Positions 1 through 8,347 of a stretch of DNA of 64,000 nucleotides are shown piece by piece; positions within the stretch are counted from its first letter, which is position 1; each line of letters starts with the position of its first letter. A model generated the notes under the pieces. That model made no database searches. It saw only the letters and a list, made by a program, of their open reading frames with translations, and was not told the origin of the DNA. This DNA comes from Chitinophaga sp. CF418 (GTDB lineage Bacteria; Bacteroidota; Bacteroidia; Chitinophagales; Chitinophagaceae): NCBI RefSeq assembly GCF_900142925.1, contig NZ_FRCN01000018.1, forward strand, positions 62,001 to 126,000, in the 5' to 3' direction. Position numbers and translations under genes: made by a program.

Positions 1-46
1 TCCGGGAGAGTGTTTAGTATAGTACAGGTAAAAACAAAATATTAAA

Positions 47-202
47 ATGAAACGTACTTTTCAACCGCATAACAGACGCAGAAAGAGCGTTCATGGCTTC
101 AGAAAGAGAATGGAAACTGCTAACGGCCGTAAAGTATTAGCTTCCCGCAGAGCCAAAGGCCGTAAGAAATTAACTGTTTCTGACGAGCGGAAGCTGAAAT
201 AA
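47..202 (+). CDS. rpmH: 50S ribosomal protein L34
   Basis: This 51-residue, very basic protein is ribosomal protein L34 of the large subunit. It begins MKRTFQPHNRRRKSVHGF and contains the family's R-K-V-L-x-x-R-R-A-K-G-R-K core near residues 28-40. Its length is normal for Bacteroidota. The start is the ATG at 47. The order rpmH-rnpA-yidD that follows is the common bacterial arrangement and supports the call. Confidence 0.97.
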   Translation: MKRTFQPHNRRRKSVHGFRKRMETANGRKVLASRRAKGRKKLTVSDERKLK

Positions 203-308
203 GAGTTAGCCGCTGCGTAACTGCATAGCATCTGTGCTCGCAGGCTTTAAGGCTGGTTCTTGATAGAACAGAATTGTATCGCTATTGGGATGATAAATCA
301 GACTTGCC

Positions 309-698
309 ATAAAAACTTATTCTTTTAACAAGGAAGAAAGGTTAAAAAGCAGAAAACTCATTGAAACGCTTTTTCGGGAAGGAAAAGCGTTTTCTGTTTT
401 TCCCTACCGGGTACTTTATATGCCGGTAGACCAGTCCTTGAATAAATACCCCGTACAGGCTGGTTTTAGCGCCTCTACCAGGCGATTCCCCCATGCGGTG
501 GACCGCAATCGTGTGAAACGTCTTACACGCGAATGCTGGCGTCTGCAAAAGCAGGGGCTATATGATGTTCTCCAGCAACACTCCAAACAGCTGGTCCTCT
601 TCTTTATCTATACCGATAAGAAAATAGCTCCCTATGCTACCCTGCACCACAAAATTTCGGTAATTTTAAAGAAGCTGGAAAAAGAGGTTGTTGAATAA
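309..698 (+). CDS. rnpA: Ribonuclease P protein component, non-canonical start
   Basis: Protein subunit of RNase P, which helps the RNA subunit cut 5' leaders from precursor tRNAs. The RNR core is visible as R-N-R-V-K-R-L-x-R-E about 30 residues after the Met at 420. The conserved N-terminal part (F-N-K-E-E-R-L-K-S-R, then L-F-R-E-G-K) lies in the same frame upstream of that Met, from about 324. The frame is open from 297, just after a TAA at 294, but has no ATG, GTG or TTG before 420. I therefore place the start tentatively at ATA 309; ATC 297 or ATT 360 are alternatives. A strict caller would report 420-698 (92 residues), which lacks the N-terminal strand and helix. The stop overlaps the yidD start by one base (TAATG), so the two are probably translationally coupled. 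Confidence 0.85.
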   Translation: MKTYSFNKEERLKSRKLIETLFREGKAFSVFPYRVLYMPVDQSLNKYPVQAGFSASTRRFPHAVDRNRVKRLTRECWRLQKQGLYDVLQQHSKQLVLFFIYTDKKIAPYATLHHKISVILKKLEKEVVE

Positions 699-925
699 TG
701 AAAGTCTTCCAATATTTAAGTTACCCGTTTATCTGGATCATCAGGATCTACCAATGGGGTATCTCCCCGCTGCTGGGCGCTAAATGCCGCTATACCCCCA
801 CCTGCTCACAATATGGTGTGGAAGCTCTGCAGAAACATGGGCTCATCAAAGGTGGCTACCTGACCATTAAACGGATATTGTCCTGCCACCCCTGGGGCGG
901 ACACGGACACGATCCCGTACCTTAA
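698..925 (+). CDS. yidD: Membrane protein insertion efficiency factor YidD
   Basis: A small 75-residue protein of the YidD family, thought to sit at the inner membrane and assist YidC-dependent insertion. An amphipathic or hydrophobic N-terminal stretch (residues 1-26) is followed by the family signature G-A-K-C-R-Y-T-P-T-C-S-Q-Y, with cysteines at 30, 36 and 63, and the C-H-P-W-G-G-H-G end. It overlaps rnpA by one base. In many bacteria yidC follows; here an S41 protease follows after a gap of about 120 bases. Confidence 0.95.
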   Translation: MKVFQYLSYPFIWIIRIYQWGISPLLGAKCRYTPTCSQYGVEALQKHGLIKGGYLTIKRILSCHPWGGHGHDPVP

Positions 926-1044
926 GGGCCGCGAGATGGAATACCGTCATTTATTAAGATAGATCCCAATGTTTAACAGTTTATGTGTAATAGATTAAGT
1001 AAATTTCACACCAGAAGATTATTCTCACTCTAACTGAATGACCT

Positions 1045-2715
1045 ATGCGTGCATTTTTTCGCAGAAAAAGAGGAATAGTGTTGGTATTGGTGCTGCTGAT
1101 GGCCGGCGGTATGAGTATCATGGCTTATTATAACGAGAAGGACAAATACTTCGAAATAGCCAAGAACCTCGACATTTTCGCCGCCTTTTACCGGGAGCTG
1201 AATACCTACTACGTGGATGAACTGCCCCCGGAAAAACTCATGTATAAGGGCATCGACGCCATGCTGGAAGAAACAGATCCTTATACAGACTTTGTTCCGG
1301 AAGAGAACCTGGACGAGCTGAAATTCATGGCTACCGGCAGGTACGGAGGGGTAGGGGTTTCTGTCAACACAGACAGTGAACGTACCGTCATCACCGACGT
1401 GTATGAAGGCAGTCCGATGGATAAAGCTGGTGTAAAGCCAGGAGACATTATCCTGTCCCTGGATGGCAAGCCCACCAAAGGCATGGAACAGGATGAGATC
1501 AGCCGTATACTGAAAGGCGCTCCCGGTTCTACGCTGGCAATGGTGACCAAACATCCCGTTACAGGTGCTGAAAGCAATAAAAAGATCGTCAGGGAAGAAA
1601 TAAATGTAAAAGCCGTGAGCTTTTCAGGTGTTACGGGCACTGATATCGGCTATATACGGATGACCCAGTTCACAGAGAACAGTGGCCAGCTGGTACAGAG
1701 CGCTTTTGAGGAACTGAAGAAACAGTACCCGACCATGAAAGGCCTGATCCTCGATCTGAGAGGTAATCCCGGTGGTCTGCTGGATGAAGCCGTATCCGTT
1801 GCTAATATTTTCGTGGATAAAAATAAACTGATCGTCAGCACCAAAGGAAAGGTGAAAAGCTGGGACAGGGAGTATAAAACAGAAGAACCTGCTGTGGATG
1901 CGCGCATCCCACTGGTTGTACTGACCAACCGCTCTTCTGCATCGGCTTCCGAGATTGTGGCAGGCGCTATCCAGGACCTGGACAGAGGCGTTATTATCGG
2001 TCAGCGTTCTTTTGGTAAGGGATTGGTACAGACTACCCGTCCGCTGCCTTATAACGCGAAACTGAAGGTAACCACTGCTAAATATTATACCCCCAGCGGA
2101 CGTTGTATACAGGCCATCGATTATTCACATCGGAACAGCGATGGGGAAGTGGAATCCATGCCCGACTCCCTCCGCCGTTCTTTCAGCACCACAGCTGGCC
2201 GTAAAGTAAAAGACGGAGGTGGTATTGAGCCGGATGATGCAGTAGAACCTACCATGCTCAGCCAGGTGGCTATTACGCTGTTGCGCAAACAATACATTTT
2301 CGACTACGCTACCCAGTATTATTACAGCCATCCGAAAGTATCGCCGGCCAATACATTTGTGCTCAGCGAAGATGACTTTGCAGATTTTCTGAAATACCTG
2401 GATGGCCGGAACTACAGTTACAAGACACGCAGCGAAGAAGCGCTGGAAAGCTTCCAGGCTACCGCCAGGAAAGAAAAGTACTACGATGCAGTGGCTAAGG
2501 AATTTGAGGCATTACAGGTAAAAATGAAACATGATAAGAAACAGGACCTGCTTAAAAATAAACTGGAGGTGAAACGCTTGCTGGAAGAAGAGATTGCGAA
2601 CCGGTATTATATGCAGCGTGGACGTATAGAAAAATCATTATCCAGCGATAATGAAGTGAAAGAAGCGATCGCTGTATTGCACACACCGGAACGTTATCAG
2701 CAGTTATTGAAGTAA
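1045..2715 (+). CDS. S41 family C-terminal processing peptidase
   Basis: A 556-residue tail-specific (CtpA/Prc-type) serine protease, probably anchored in the inner membrane with its catalytic part in the periplasm. A basic N-terminus and one hydrophobic segment (about residues 10-28) act as signal anchor. A PDZ domain covers about 95-180 (GRYGGVGVSV onward). The S41 core follows, with the motif LILDLRGNPGG near 234-244. The catalytic dyad is read as Ser300 in R-S-S-A-S-A-S-E and Lys325 in R-S-F-G-K-G, spaced 25 residues as in known family members. The charged, helical C-terminal 130 residues are an extension often seen in Bacteroidota. Substrates cannot be told from sequence. Confidence 0.92.
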   Translation: MRAFFRRKRGIVLVLVLLMAGGMSIMAYYNEKDKYFEIAKNLDIFAAFYRELNTYYVDELPPEKLMYKGIDAMLEETDPYTDFVPEENLDELKFMATGRYGGVGVSVNTDSERTVITDVYEGSPMDKAGVKPGDIILSLDGKPTKGMEQDEISRILKGAPGSTLAMVTKHPVTGAESNKKIVREEINVKAVSFSGVTGTDIGYIRMTQFTENSGQLVQSAFEELKKQYPTMKGLILDLRGNPGGLLDEAVSVANIFVDKNKLIVSTKGKVKSWDREYKTEEPAVDARIPLVVLTNRSSASASEIVAGAIQDLDRGVIIGQRSFGKGLVQTTRPLPYNAKLKVTTAKYYTPSGRCIQAIDYSHRNSDGEVESMPDSLRRSFSTTAGRKVKDGGGIEPDDAVEPTMLSQVAITLLRKQYIFDYATQYYYSHPKVSPANTFVLSEDDFADFLKYLDGRNYSYKTRSEEALESFQATARKEKYYDAVAKEFEALQVKMKHDKKQDLLKNKLEVKRLLEEEIANRYYMQRGRIEKSLSSDNEVKEAIAVLHTPERYQQLLK

Positions 2716-2739
2716 CAGATCAATCTGGATAATATATTG

Positions 2740-2790
2740 AATAGTCCATGGACAGCCGCTCCCGGCGCTTGTCTATGGACTATTCTCATT
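2740..2790 (+). terminator. Rho-independent terminator after the S41 protease
   Basis: A 15-bp stem with one G-T pair (2740-2754 with 2770-2784) lies 25 bases after the protease stop. It has a GC-rich 15-base loop and a short T-containing tail. It separates the protease from the oxidoreductase gene. Confidence 0.7.
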
Positions 2791-2899
2791 TATAGATTCT
2801 CCATATTCCTGTGGAAAATTATGATTTCCCGCTTTTTAATTATAAATTATACTTCTCTTACGCTTCAACACACGTTATTGTAAAACCAAACTAAAGCAC

Positions 2900-4288
2900 A
2901 TGCCTGAAAATTCTAACAACAACTCACGCCGGGGATTTATTACTAAGCTGGCTAAGAGTGTCGTAGGGGCGTCTTTGTTGCCCAACATCATCACTGCTGC
3001 TGACAGGCGGCGTAACATTCAGTCACTATATCGCGCCAACGAAAAGTACAGCGCCAACGATCAGATACAGATCGCATTGATTGGTGCTGGTGGTATGGGT
3101 ACAGCAGATACCAATACGGCCATTACAGTACCGGGTGTCAAACTGATTGCTGCCTGCGATCTGTATGACGGCCGGCTGGCAGATGCAAAGAAGAAATGGG
3201 GTAATGATATTGCCACTACCCGCGACTACCGGGAGATCCTGGAGCGGAAAGATGTGGATGCAGTGATCATTGCTACACCTGACTTCTGGCATAAAGACAT
3301 TTCTGTAGCGGCCATGAATAAAGGCAAGTCTGTTTATTGTGAGAAGCCCATGGTGCACGATATCACTGAAGGCCCTGCTGTTGTAGAAGCACAGCAGAAG
3401 AATGGTAAGGTAGTATACCAGGTGGGCAGTCAGGGTATGAGTTCCCTGGGAAATGAAAAGGCAAAACAATTGTTAAAGGAAGGCGCTATTGGCAAACTCA
3501 ATTATGCAGAAGGTTTCTGGGCACGTATGTCTCCGTTTGGCGCATGGCAATATCCTATTCCGGCAGATGCTTCACCAAAGACGGTTGACTGGACAGCCTA
3601 TCTGGAACATGCTCCCAAGCGGGATTTTGATCCGTTAAGATTCTTCCGCTGGCGTAATTACAGGGATTATGGAACGGGCGTATCCGGTGACCTGTTTGTA
3701 CACCTGTTCTCCAGTCTTCACTTTGTAACAGGCTCTGTTGGTCCTGAGAAAGTAATGGCTACGGGTGGCCTGCGTTACTGGAAAGACGGACGTGAAGTAC
3801 CTGATATTATGTTAGGCATGTTTGATTATCCTGAAACGGAAGTACATCCTGCATTTAATCTGTCACTCCGTGTAAACTTTGTTGATGGTACCGGTGGTAC
3901 CAACTATCTGCGCATGGTAGGTAGCGAAGGATCTATGACAGTGGAATGGGATAAGGTGACATTGTTACGTAACAAGAGCAATGTAGATGCATCTGATCCA
4001 TTAACGCAGGGTAAAAAAGATACGGACCGGGGCAAAGAATATGTCTATCATCGTAAGGATATGTTGCCACCGGAAAAGCTGGAATATGCAGCAGAAGAAG
4101 GATATAAAGGCGCGCACTTTGATCATTTTTATAACCTGTTCAACGCGATGCGTACAGGTGGTAAGGTGAATGAAGACGCATTATTTGGCTATCGCGCAGC
4201 TGCACCTGCATTGTTATGCAACGACAGCTATTTTCAGAACCGTATTATTCATTGGGATCCTAAGGCCCTCAAATTGATAAACAAATAA
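2900..4288 (+). CDS. Gfo/Idh/MocA family oxidoreductase, Tat-exported
   Basis: A 462-residue NAD(P)-dependent sugar dehydrogenase-like protein. Residues 1-33 form a twin-arginine leader (S-R-R-G-F-I-T-K-L, then a mildly hydrophobic stretch), so it is probably exported folded with its cofactor. A Rossmann domain begins near residue 57, with the dinucleotide loop G62-A-G-G-M-G67. The family's E-K-P motif is at 148-150, its lysine being the usual catalytic residue. The C-terminal half is the alpha/beta substrate domain. It lies 10 bases upstream of a DUF1080 lipoprotein, a pairing common in Bacteroidota. Known family chemistry suggests oxidation or keto-sugar formation on a glycoside followed by cleavage by the partner; the substrate is unknown. 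Confidence 0.88.
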   Translation: MPENSNNNSRRGFITKLAKSVVGASLLPNIITAADRRRNIQSLYRANEKYSANDQIQIALIGAGGMGTADTNTAITVPGVKLIAACDLYDGRLADAKKKWGNDIATTRDYREILERKDVDAVIIATPDFWHKDISVAAMNKGKSVYCEKPMVHDITEGPAVVEAQQKNGKVVYQVGSQGMSSLGNEKAKQLLKEGAIGKLNYAEGFWARMSPFGAWQYPIPADASPKTVDWTAYLEHAPKRDFDPLRFFRWRNYRDYGTGVSGDLFVHLFSSLHFVTGSVGPEKVMATGGLRYWKDGREVPDIMLGMFDYPETEVHPAFNLSLRVNFVDGTGGTNYLRMVGSEGSMTVEWDKVTLLRNKSNVDASDPLTQGKKDTDRGKEYVYHRKDMLPPEKLEYAAEEGYKGAHFDHFYNLFNAMRTGGKVNEDALFGYRAAAPALLCNDSYFQNRIIHWDPKALKLINK

Positions 4289-4298
4289 AAAAGAAATC

Positions 4299-5087
4299 AT
4301 GATGAAGAAATTATTTGTTCCCGCATTGTCGGTAATGACTATCAGTGTAATGGCATGTAATGGTGGAAGCAGTACTGCAAGCAAAGATTCCACGACTGTA
4401 TCTGCAGATACCAGTGCACTGGCCGCACCAGTAACAGATACTGCACAGAATGTATTGTCAGACACAGAAAAATCAGAAGGCTGGAAGCTGCTCTTCAATG
4501 GTCAGAACCTGGACGGATGGCACATCTACAAAGGCAAAGAATCTAACAGCTGGGTAGTAGATAACGGAGAATTACATTGCCTCGGTAGTGAGAAAGATAA
4601 GAGCGATAAACGTGCAGACCTGACAAGTAATGATACATATGAAAACTTTGAATTCCGGACAGACTGGAAGCTGGCTCCTAAGGGTAACAGCGGTATTATT
4701 TACCTCGCATCTGAAGACAATGATGCTGCATACCTGAGTGGTCCGGAATATCAGTTAATAGATGATGAGAACTTTCCTGAGAAACTGGAAGAGTGGCAGA
4801 AAACAGGCGCCAACTATGCAATGGGTGCACCTTTGGTAAAAGCAGCTAAACCAATAGGTGAATGGAATCACACACGTATTGTGGTGAATAACGGACACGT
4901 GGAGCATTGGCTGAATGGTCAGAAAACAGCAGACTACCAGATCGGTTCACCTGAATGGAAGAAAGCGAAAGCAGAAGGCAAGTGGAAAGATGCAAAGAAT
5001 TATGGAGAAACAAAGAAAGGACACATTGATCTGCAGGACCACGGAAGTGAAGTATGGTTCAAAAATGTAAAGATCAAACAGCTGTAA
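4299..5087 (+). CDS. DUF1080 (3-keto-disaccharide hydrolase-like) lipoprotein
   Basis: A 262-residue lipoprotein. The signal peptide ends in the lipobox V-M-A-C with the lipidated cysteine at residue 20. A Ser/Thr-rich linker (about 21-55) leads to one DUF1080 domain (about 60-262) that starts with the typical G-W-K-L-L-F-N-G-Q-N-L-D-G-W. This concanavalin-like fold is annotated in its family as 3-keto-disaccharide hydrolase. The gene is tightly coupled to the Gfo/Idh/MocA oxidoreductase upstream, which fits a two-step periplasmic attack on a glycoside. The two-step scheme is inference; the domain call is firm. Confidence 0.88.
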   Translation: MMKKLFVPALSVMTISVMACNGGSSTASKDSTTVSADTSALAAPVTDTAQNVLSDTEKSEGWKLLFNGQNLDGWHIYKGKESNSWVVDNGELHCLGSEKDKSDKRADLTSNDTYENFEFRTDWKLAPKGNSGIIYLASEDNDAAYLSGPEYQLIDDENFPEKLEEWQKTGANYAMGAPLVKAAKPIGEWNHTRIVVNNGHVEHWLNGQKTADYQIGSPEWKKAKAEGKWKDAKNYGETKKGHIDLQDHGSEVWFKNVKIKQL

Positions 5088-5136
5088 TTGTAGCAAAAGT
5101 TTTTCTAATACTACTTTCACGGGTAGTCTATACGAA

Positions 5137-5168
5137 AGAGGCCGCATCATAAGTATGATGCGGCCTCT
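5137..5168. terminator. Bidirectional terminator between convergent genes
   Basis: A perfect 14-bp stem (5137-5150 with 5155-5168) with a 4-base loop. It lies between the DUF1080 gene and the superoxide dismutase gene on the other strand and can serve both. Confidence 0.8.
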
Positions 5169-5192
5169 ATAGCTTTATAGCAATGTGTTATA

Positions 5193-5798
5193 TTAGATTG
5201 CAGCTTCGTAGTTCTTAGCAACTGCATCCCAGTTTACAACGTTCCAGAAAGCTTTCAGGTACTCAGGACGACGGTTCTGATACTTCAGGTAGTAAGCGTG
5301 TTCCCAAACGTCAATACCCAGTACCGGCATACCTTTTACTTCGGCAACATCCATCAGCGGATTGTCCTGGTTAGGAGTGGAAGTGATTTCCAGTTTACCG
5401 TCCTTAACGATCAGCCATGCCCAACCTGAACCGAAACGGGTAGCTCCTGCATTTGCAAATTTCTCCTGGAATTCAGCGAAAGAACCGAAAGTGCTCTTGA
5501 TAGCATCAGCCAGTTTGCCTTTAGGTTCGCCGCCAGCGTTAGGGCCGATTACTTTCCAGAAGAAGCTGTGGTTCCAGTGACCACCACCATTGTTCCTCAC
5601 AGCAGGGCTTATTTTACCTGCGCTTGCTACCAGCTCTTCCAGGGATTTATTTTCATTTTCAGTACCGGCAATTGCTTTGTTCAGGTTGTCTACATAAGCC
5701 TGATGATGCTTACCGTGGTGAATTTCCATTGTCAGTTTGTCGATATGCGGTTCCAGTGCGTCGTGTGCGTACGGTAAGCTCGGAAGTGTGAATGCCAT
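5193..5798 (-). CDS. sodA: Superoxide dismutase, Mn-type
   Basis: A 201-residue Fe/Mn-family superoxide dismutase, cytoplasmic (no signal peptide), converting superoxide to peroxide and oxygen. Metal ligands are His27, His77, Asp163 and His167 (D-V-W-E-H). The metal-type markers favour manganese: a glycine in G-G-G-H-W-N-H where Fe enzymes carry Gln, and Gln144 in P-N-Q-D-N-P. Cambialistic use cannot be excluded. Length is standard. A good promoter lies upstream on the minus strand (5850-5881). Confidence 0.95.
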   Translation of the reverse strand: MAFTLPSLPYAHDALEPHIDKLTMEIHHGKHHQAYVDNLNKAIAGTENENKSLEELVASAGKISPAVRNNGGGHWNHSFFWKVIGPNAGGEPKGKLADAIKSTFGSFAEFQEKFANAGATRFGSGWAWLIVKDGKLEITSTPNQDNPLMDVAEVKGMPVLGIDVWEHAYYLKYQNRRPEYLKAFWNVVNWDAVAKNYEAAI

Positions 5799-6143
5799 AA
5801 CTTAATGTTTTATTGCGTTAATGAATATGTGTCTCAAAAAAAGAGTCTCCAAATTTACTGCCTAATATCAGAAATAGCAAAATGTGTCATCTGGGGTTTA
5901 TTGTACATATCATGGACGGACTAGGTAGTTCCGCCCAATTCGCATACCAATTGTGTTGGATATATGCTTTTTTATTTTATATTTACGTTAAGCGTTGTAA
6001 CAAATTTTCGTATTACATTCCTGTTCGTATAAACGTGAAAGTTACAATACTATACAAATCCTACGCTGATGTATGGGAGGTGAGGATTATTGCGCCATTC
6101 TTGACCTATCGGTTTCAGCTATTGTTTGTATAAAACTTAATGT
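5799..6143. other. Intergenic region between divergent sod and PAS-LuxR genes
   Basis: 345 bases between divergent genes. The sod promoter is at 5850-5881. The rest is AT-rich. An 83-codon plus-strand frame at 5882-6133 overlaps the sod -33 box, has no family resemblance, and is not called. I cannot pick a clear promoter for the regulator. Confidence 0.6.
5850..5881 (-). promoter_or_regulatory. Bacteroidota-type promoter of sod
   Basis: Read on the minus strand: a -33 TTTG (5878-5881), 20 bases of spacer, then the -7 box TAAATTTG (5850-5857), matching the known Bacteroidota pattern TTTG-N19-21-TAnnTTTG. The ATG lies about 50 bases further on. Confidence 0.75.
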
Positions 6144-6848
6144 ATGTTGACAGACTCGGACATGGGCCACGACTATTCCCTCAACGCCTTGCAGAAGGAA
6201 AATGAACTATTAAAGACACGGATCCAATCGCTGGAAGGTCTTTTGAACAATGTACCCGCCATGCTATATACACACCAGAACAGTACAAAGACGGTCAACT
6301 GGTGTAACCGCTATATGGAAGATGTAACAGGATACACTATGGCGGAGATGAATAGTATGGGATTGGATTTCTTTAAGGATATCATGCATCCGGATGATTT
6401 TGAACTGGCTGTCATAGCCCAACAGTCGTTCAAAGAGAATAAAAATGTTTTCGGGGGAGTATTAAGATTTCGTAAACGGGGTACCGACAACTGGTGCTGG
6501 CTGGCGGGGATTGCTATTCCGTATACCCGCGATGAATACGGAAATGTGCAGGAAGTGATCTGTGCTTTTGTGGATATGACCATGGCCATGGATACCAATG
6601 ATCAGCTGGCAGAAGCGATGCTGGACGTTATGCGGCGTAAGCATGAAGACCTGATCATCAAACTGACGCCCCGTGAGAAGGAGATCCTGAAACTAACCGT
6701 TAAAGGACTGAATAATAAAGAGATAGCCGAAGCACTGAGCCTGAGCCGGTACACCATTGAGACCCACCGGAAGAATATCAGGATCAAACTGAAAGTACGT
6801 AATACCACCGAACTGATAGCCCTGGCAAGAAAGGTTGGTTATCAGTGA
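6144..6848 (+). CDS. PAS domain LuxR-type transcriptional regulator
   Basis: A 234-residue cytoplasmic regulator. A short coiled-coil stretch (about 12-35) leads to a PAS domain (about 35-150; motifs M-E-D-V-T-G-Y and I-M-H-P-D-D, then a PAC-like end). A LuxR/GerE helix-turn-helix covers about 172-232 (L-T-P-R-E-K-E-I-L-K-L, N-K-E-I-A-E-A-L, T-I-E-T-H-R-K-N-I). No response-regulator receiver domain is present, so the signal is probably read by the PAS domain directly. The ligand and targets are unknown. It stands alone; a 22-bp palindrome lies just downstream. Confidence 0.88.
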   Translation: MLTDSDMGHDYSLNALQKENELLKTRIQSLEGLLNNVPAMLYTHQNSTKTVNWCNRYMEDVTGYTMAEMNSMGLDFFKDIMHPDDFELAVIAQQSFKENKNVFGGVLRFRKRGTDNWCWLAGIAIPYTRDEYGNVQEVICAFVDMTMAMDTNDQLAEAMLDVMRRKHEDLIIKLTPREKEILKLTVKGLNNKEIAEALSLSRYTIETHRKNIRIKLKVRNTTELIALARKVGYQ

Positions 6849-6893
6849 TTTGTGTAATATTTGATGCCACCTGTCCATAGGAAGGTGGTACAA

Positions 6894-6915
6894 AAATACC
6901 CAAGCTTGGGTATTT
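6894..6915. promoter_or_regulatory. 22-bp perfect palindrome
   Basis: AAATACCCAAG followed directly by its exact reverse complement, centred on an AAGCTT. It lies 46 bases after the LuxR-type gene and about 90 bases before the next gene. With no loop it is a poor terminator. It looks more like a binding site for a dimeric protein, possibly the adjacent regulator; that link is inference. Confidence 0.45.
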
Positions 6916-7002
6916 GAAGCCAAAACAAACTCGACTAATTTAGTGGCATTAACCGAAACAGATTTAAAACGTTAGAAAGACATTTCTGAAACCCCTATTG
7001 CC

Positions 7003-7212
7003 ATGATTACAAAGGAAAATGCGTTGAGTATACTGCAGCTTGACGGTTCAGCAACAGCGGAGGAGATTACTGCAAGATATGAGGCGTTAAAATTTCAATA
7101 TAAAAAGATTAAAGACGAGACGGGAGATCTTAAGACCCGTCTGGCCTATCAACTGAAGCAGATTGAGCTTGATGATGTCTACATTTATTTCAGAAGACAA
7201 CAAAGGATATAG
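7003..7212 (+). CDS. Small J-domain-like protein without HPD
   Basis: A 69-residue protein, function unknown. Residues 5-45 resemble the first helices of a J-domain: A-L-S-I-L-Q-L-D-G-S-A-T-A-E-E-I-T-A-R-Y, the pattern 'the-L-G-L-x-x-x-A-T-x-x-E-I-K-x-A-Y'. The HPD tripeptide that J-proteins need to stimulate Hsp70 is missing: the equivalent stretch reads Q-Y-K-K-I-K-D. If the resemblance is real it is a degenerate J-like protein that cannot act as a normal cochaperone. The start ATG at 7003 gives a sensible N-terminus. It stands alone between the LuxR-type regulator and the SPFH gene. Confidence 0.6.
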   Translation: MITKENALSILQLDGSATAEEITARYEALKFQYKKIKDETGDLKTRLAYQLKQIELDDVYIYFRRQQRI

Positions 7213-7357
7213 TAAAGCGATTATTTCTTCATTCGTTGTGTTTTTGACCCGGCTTTCGTCCGTTGTTTGTATCTTCTTCAAATATTAACTTTCTCATCCA
7301 AAGTCATTTCCATATTGTCGTCTTTTATCATACATTTATACCCATAAACTCCAATAT

Positions 7358-8290
7358 ATGGGTACTGTATACATTATCATCGCCGTATTGGTTGTACTGA
7401 TCATTCTTTCCAGCTTCGTGACAGTACAGCAGGGTACAATCGGCATCACCACAATTTTCGGAAAATACAACAGAGTGTTATTCCCCGGACTAAATTTTAA
7501 AGTTCCCCTGATCGAAAAGGTATTTAAACGTATCTCTATCCAGAACCGTTCTGTAGAACTGGAATTCCAGGCTATTACTATCGATCAGGCGAATGTTTAT
7601 TTCAAGGCCATGCTGCTGTATTCCGTGTGGAACCAGGATGAACAGACGCTTAAGAACGTTGCCTTCAAATTCGTAGACGAGCGTAGTTTTATGCAGGCAT
7701 TGATCCGTACCATTGAAGGATCGATCCGCGGTTTTGTTGCGACTAAACGCCAGTCGGAAGTACTGGGACTGCGTCGTGATATTACTGAGCACGTAAAAGA
7801 GCAGATTGACAAGACCCTGGAAGACTGGGGATATCACTTGCAGGATTTACAGATGAACGACATCACCTTTGATGACGCCATCATGAAATCCATGGCGCAG
7901 GTGGTGGCTTCCAACAACCTGAAGGCGGCAGCTGAGAATGAAGGTCAGGCATTGCTGATCACCAAAACCAAGGCTGCGGAAGCAGATGGTAACGCTATCA
8001 AGATCGCTGCCGAGGCAGAGCGTCAGGCAGCGCAGTTACGTGGTATGGGTGTGGCCCTGTTCCGTGAAGAGGTAGCTAAAGGTATGACTATGGCGGCCAA
8101 GGAAATGCAGCAGGCTAACCTGGATACTTCCGTGATCCTCTTTTCCATGTGGACAGAAGCGATCAAACACTTTGCGGAAAACTCCAAGGGTAATGTAATC
8201 TTCCTGGATGGTTCATCTGAAGGAATGGATCATACCATGCAGCAGATGATGGCCATGAATAAGCTGATGGAAAACAGAAGCCATAAATGA
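7358..8290 (+). CDS. SPFH/Band 7 (stomatin-like) membrane protein
   Basis: A 310-residue protein with one N-terminal membrane segment (about residues 3-21), an SPFH/Band 7 domain (about 22-200, beginning V-Q-Q-G-T-I-G-I-T-T-I-F-G-K-Y) and an Ala/Glu-rich helical region (about 185-245) typical of stomatin and HflK/C-like oligomers. Members form ring-like scaffolds at the membrane. There is no NfeD-type protease partner next to it, so its role here is open. It ends just before a terminator shared with tadA. Confidence 0.88.
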   Translation: MGTVYIIIAVLVVLIILSSFVTVQQGTIGITTIFGKYNRVLFPGLNFKVPLIEKVFKRISIQNRSVELEFQAITIDQANVYFKAMLLYSVWNQDEQTLKNVAFKFVDERSFMQALIRTIEGSIRGFVATKRQSEVLGLRRDITEHVKEQIDKTLEDWGYHLQDLQMNDITFDDAIMKSMAQVVASNNLKAAAENEGQALLITKTKAAEADGNAIKIAAEAERQAAQLRGMGVALFREEVAKGMTMAAKEMQQANLDTSVILFSMWTEAIKHFAENSKGNVIFLDGSSEGMDHTMQQMMAMNKLMENRSHK

Positions 8291-8308
8291 TCTTCTGATA
8301 AATAACGG

Positions 8309-8343
8309 AAACCGGCGTTGTCTTCAAGAGGCAACGCCGGTTT
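8309..8343. terminator. Bidirectional terminator between SPFH gene and tadA
   Basis: A perfect 12-bp stem (8309-8320 with 8332-8343), an 11-base loop, and a T-run on the plus side (A-run on the left for the other strand). It lies between convergent genes. Confidence 0.85.
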
Positions 8344-8347
8344 TATT

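Noticed and set aside
290..328. ATG at 290 as the rnpA start by frameshift
   Set aside because: It is in a different frame, would need a +1 shift with no recognised signal, and meets a TAA at 326; a non-canonical start or sequence error is simpler.
5882..6133. 83-codon plus-strand ORF between sod and the PAS-LuxR gene
   Set aside because: It overlaps the sod -33 box, has an odd aromatic-rich composition and no motif; most likely chance.
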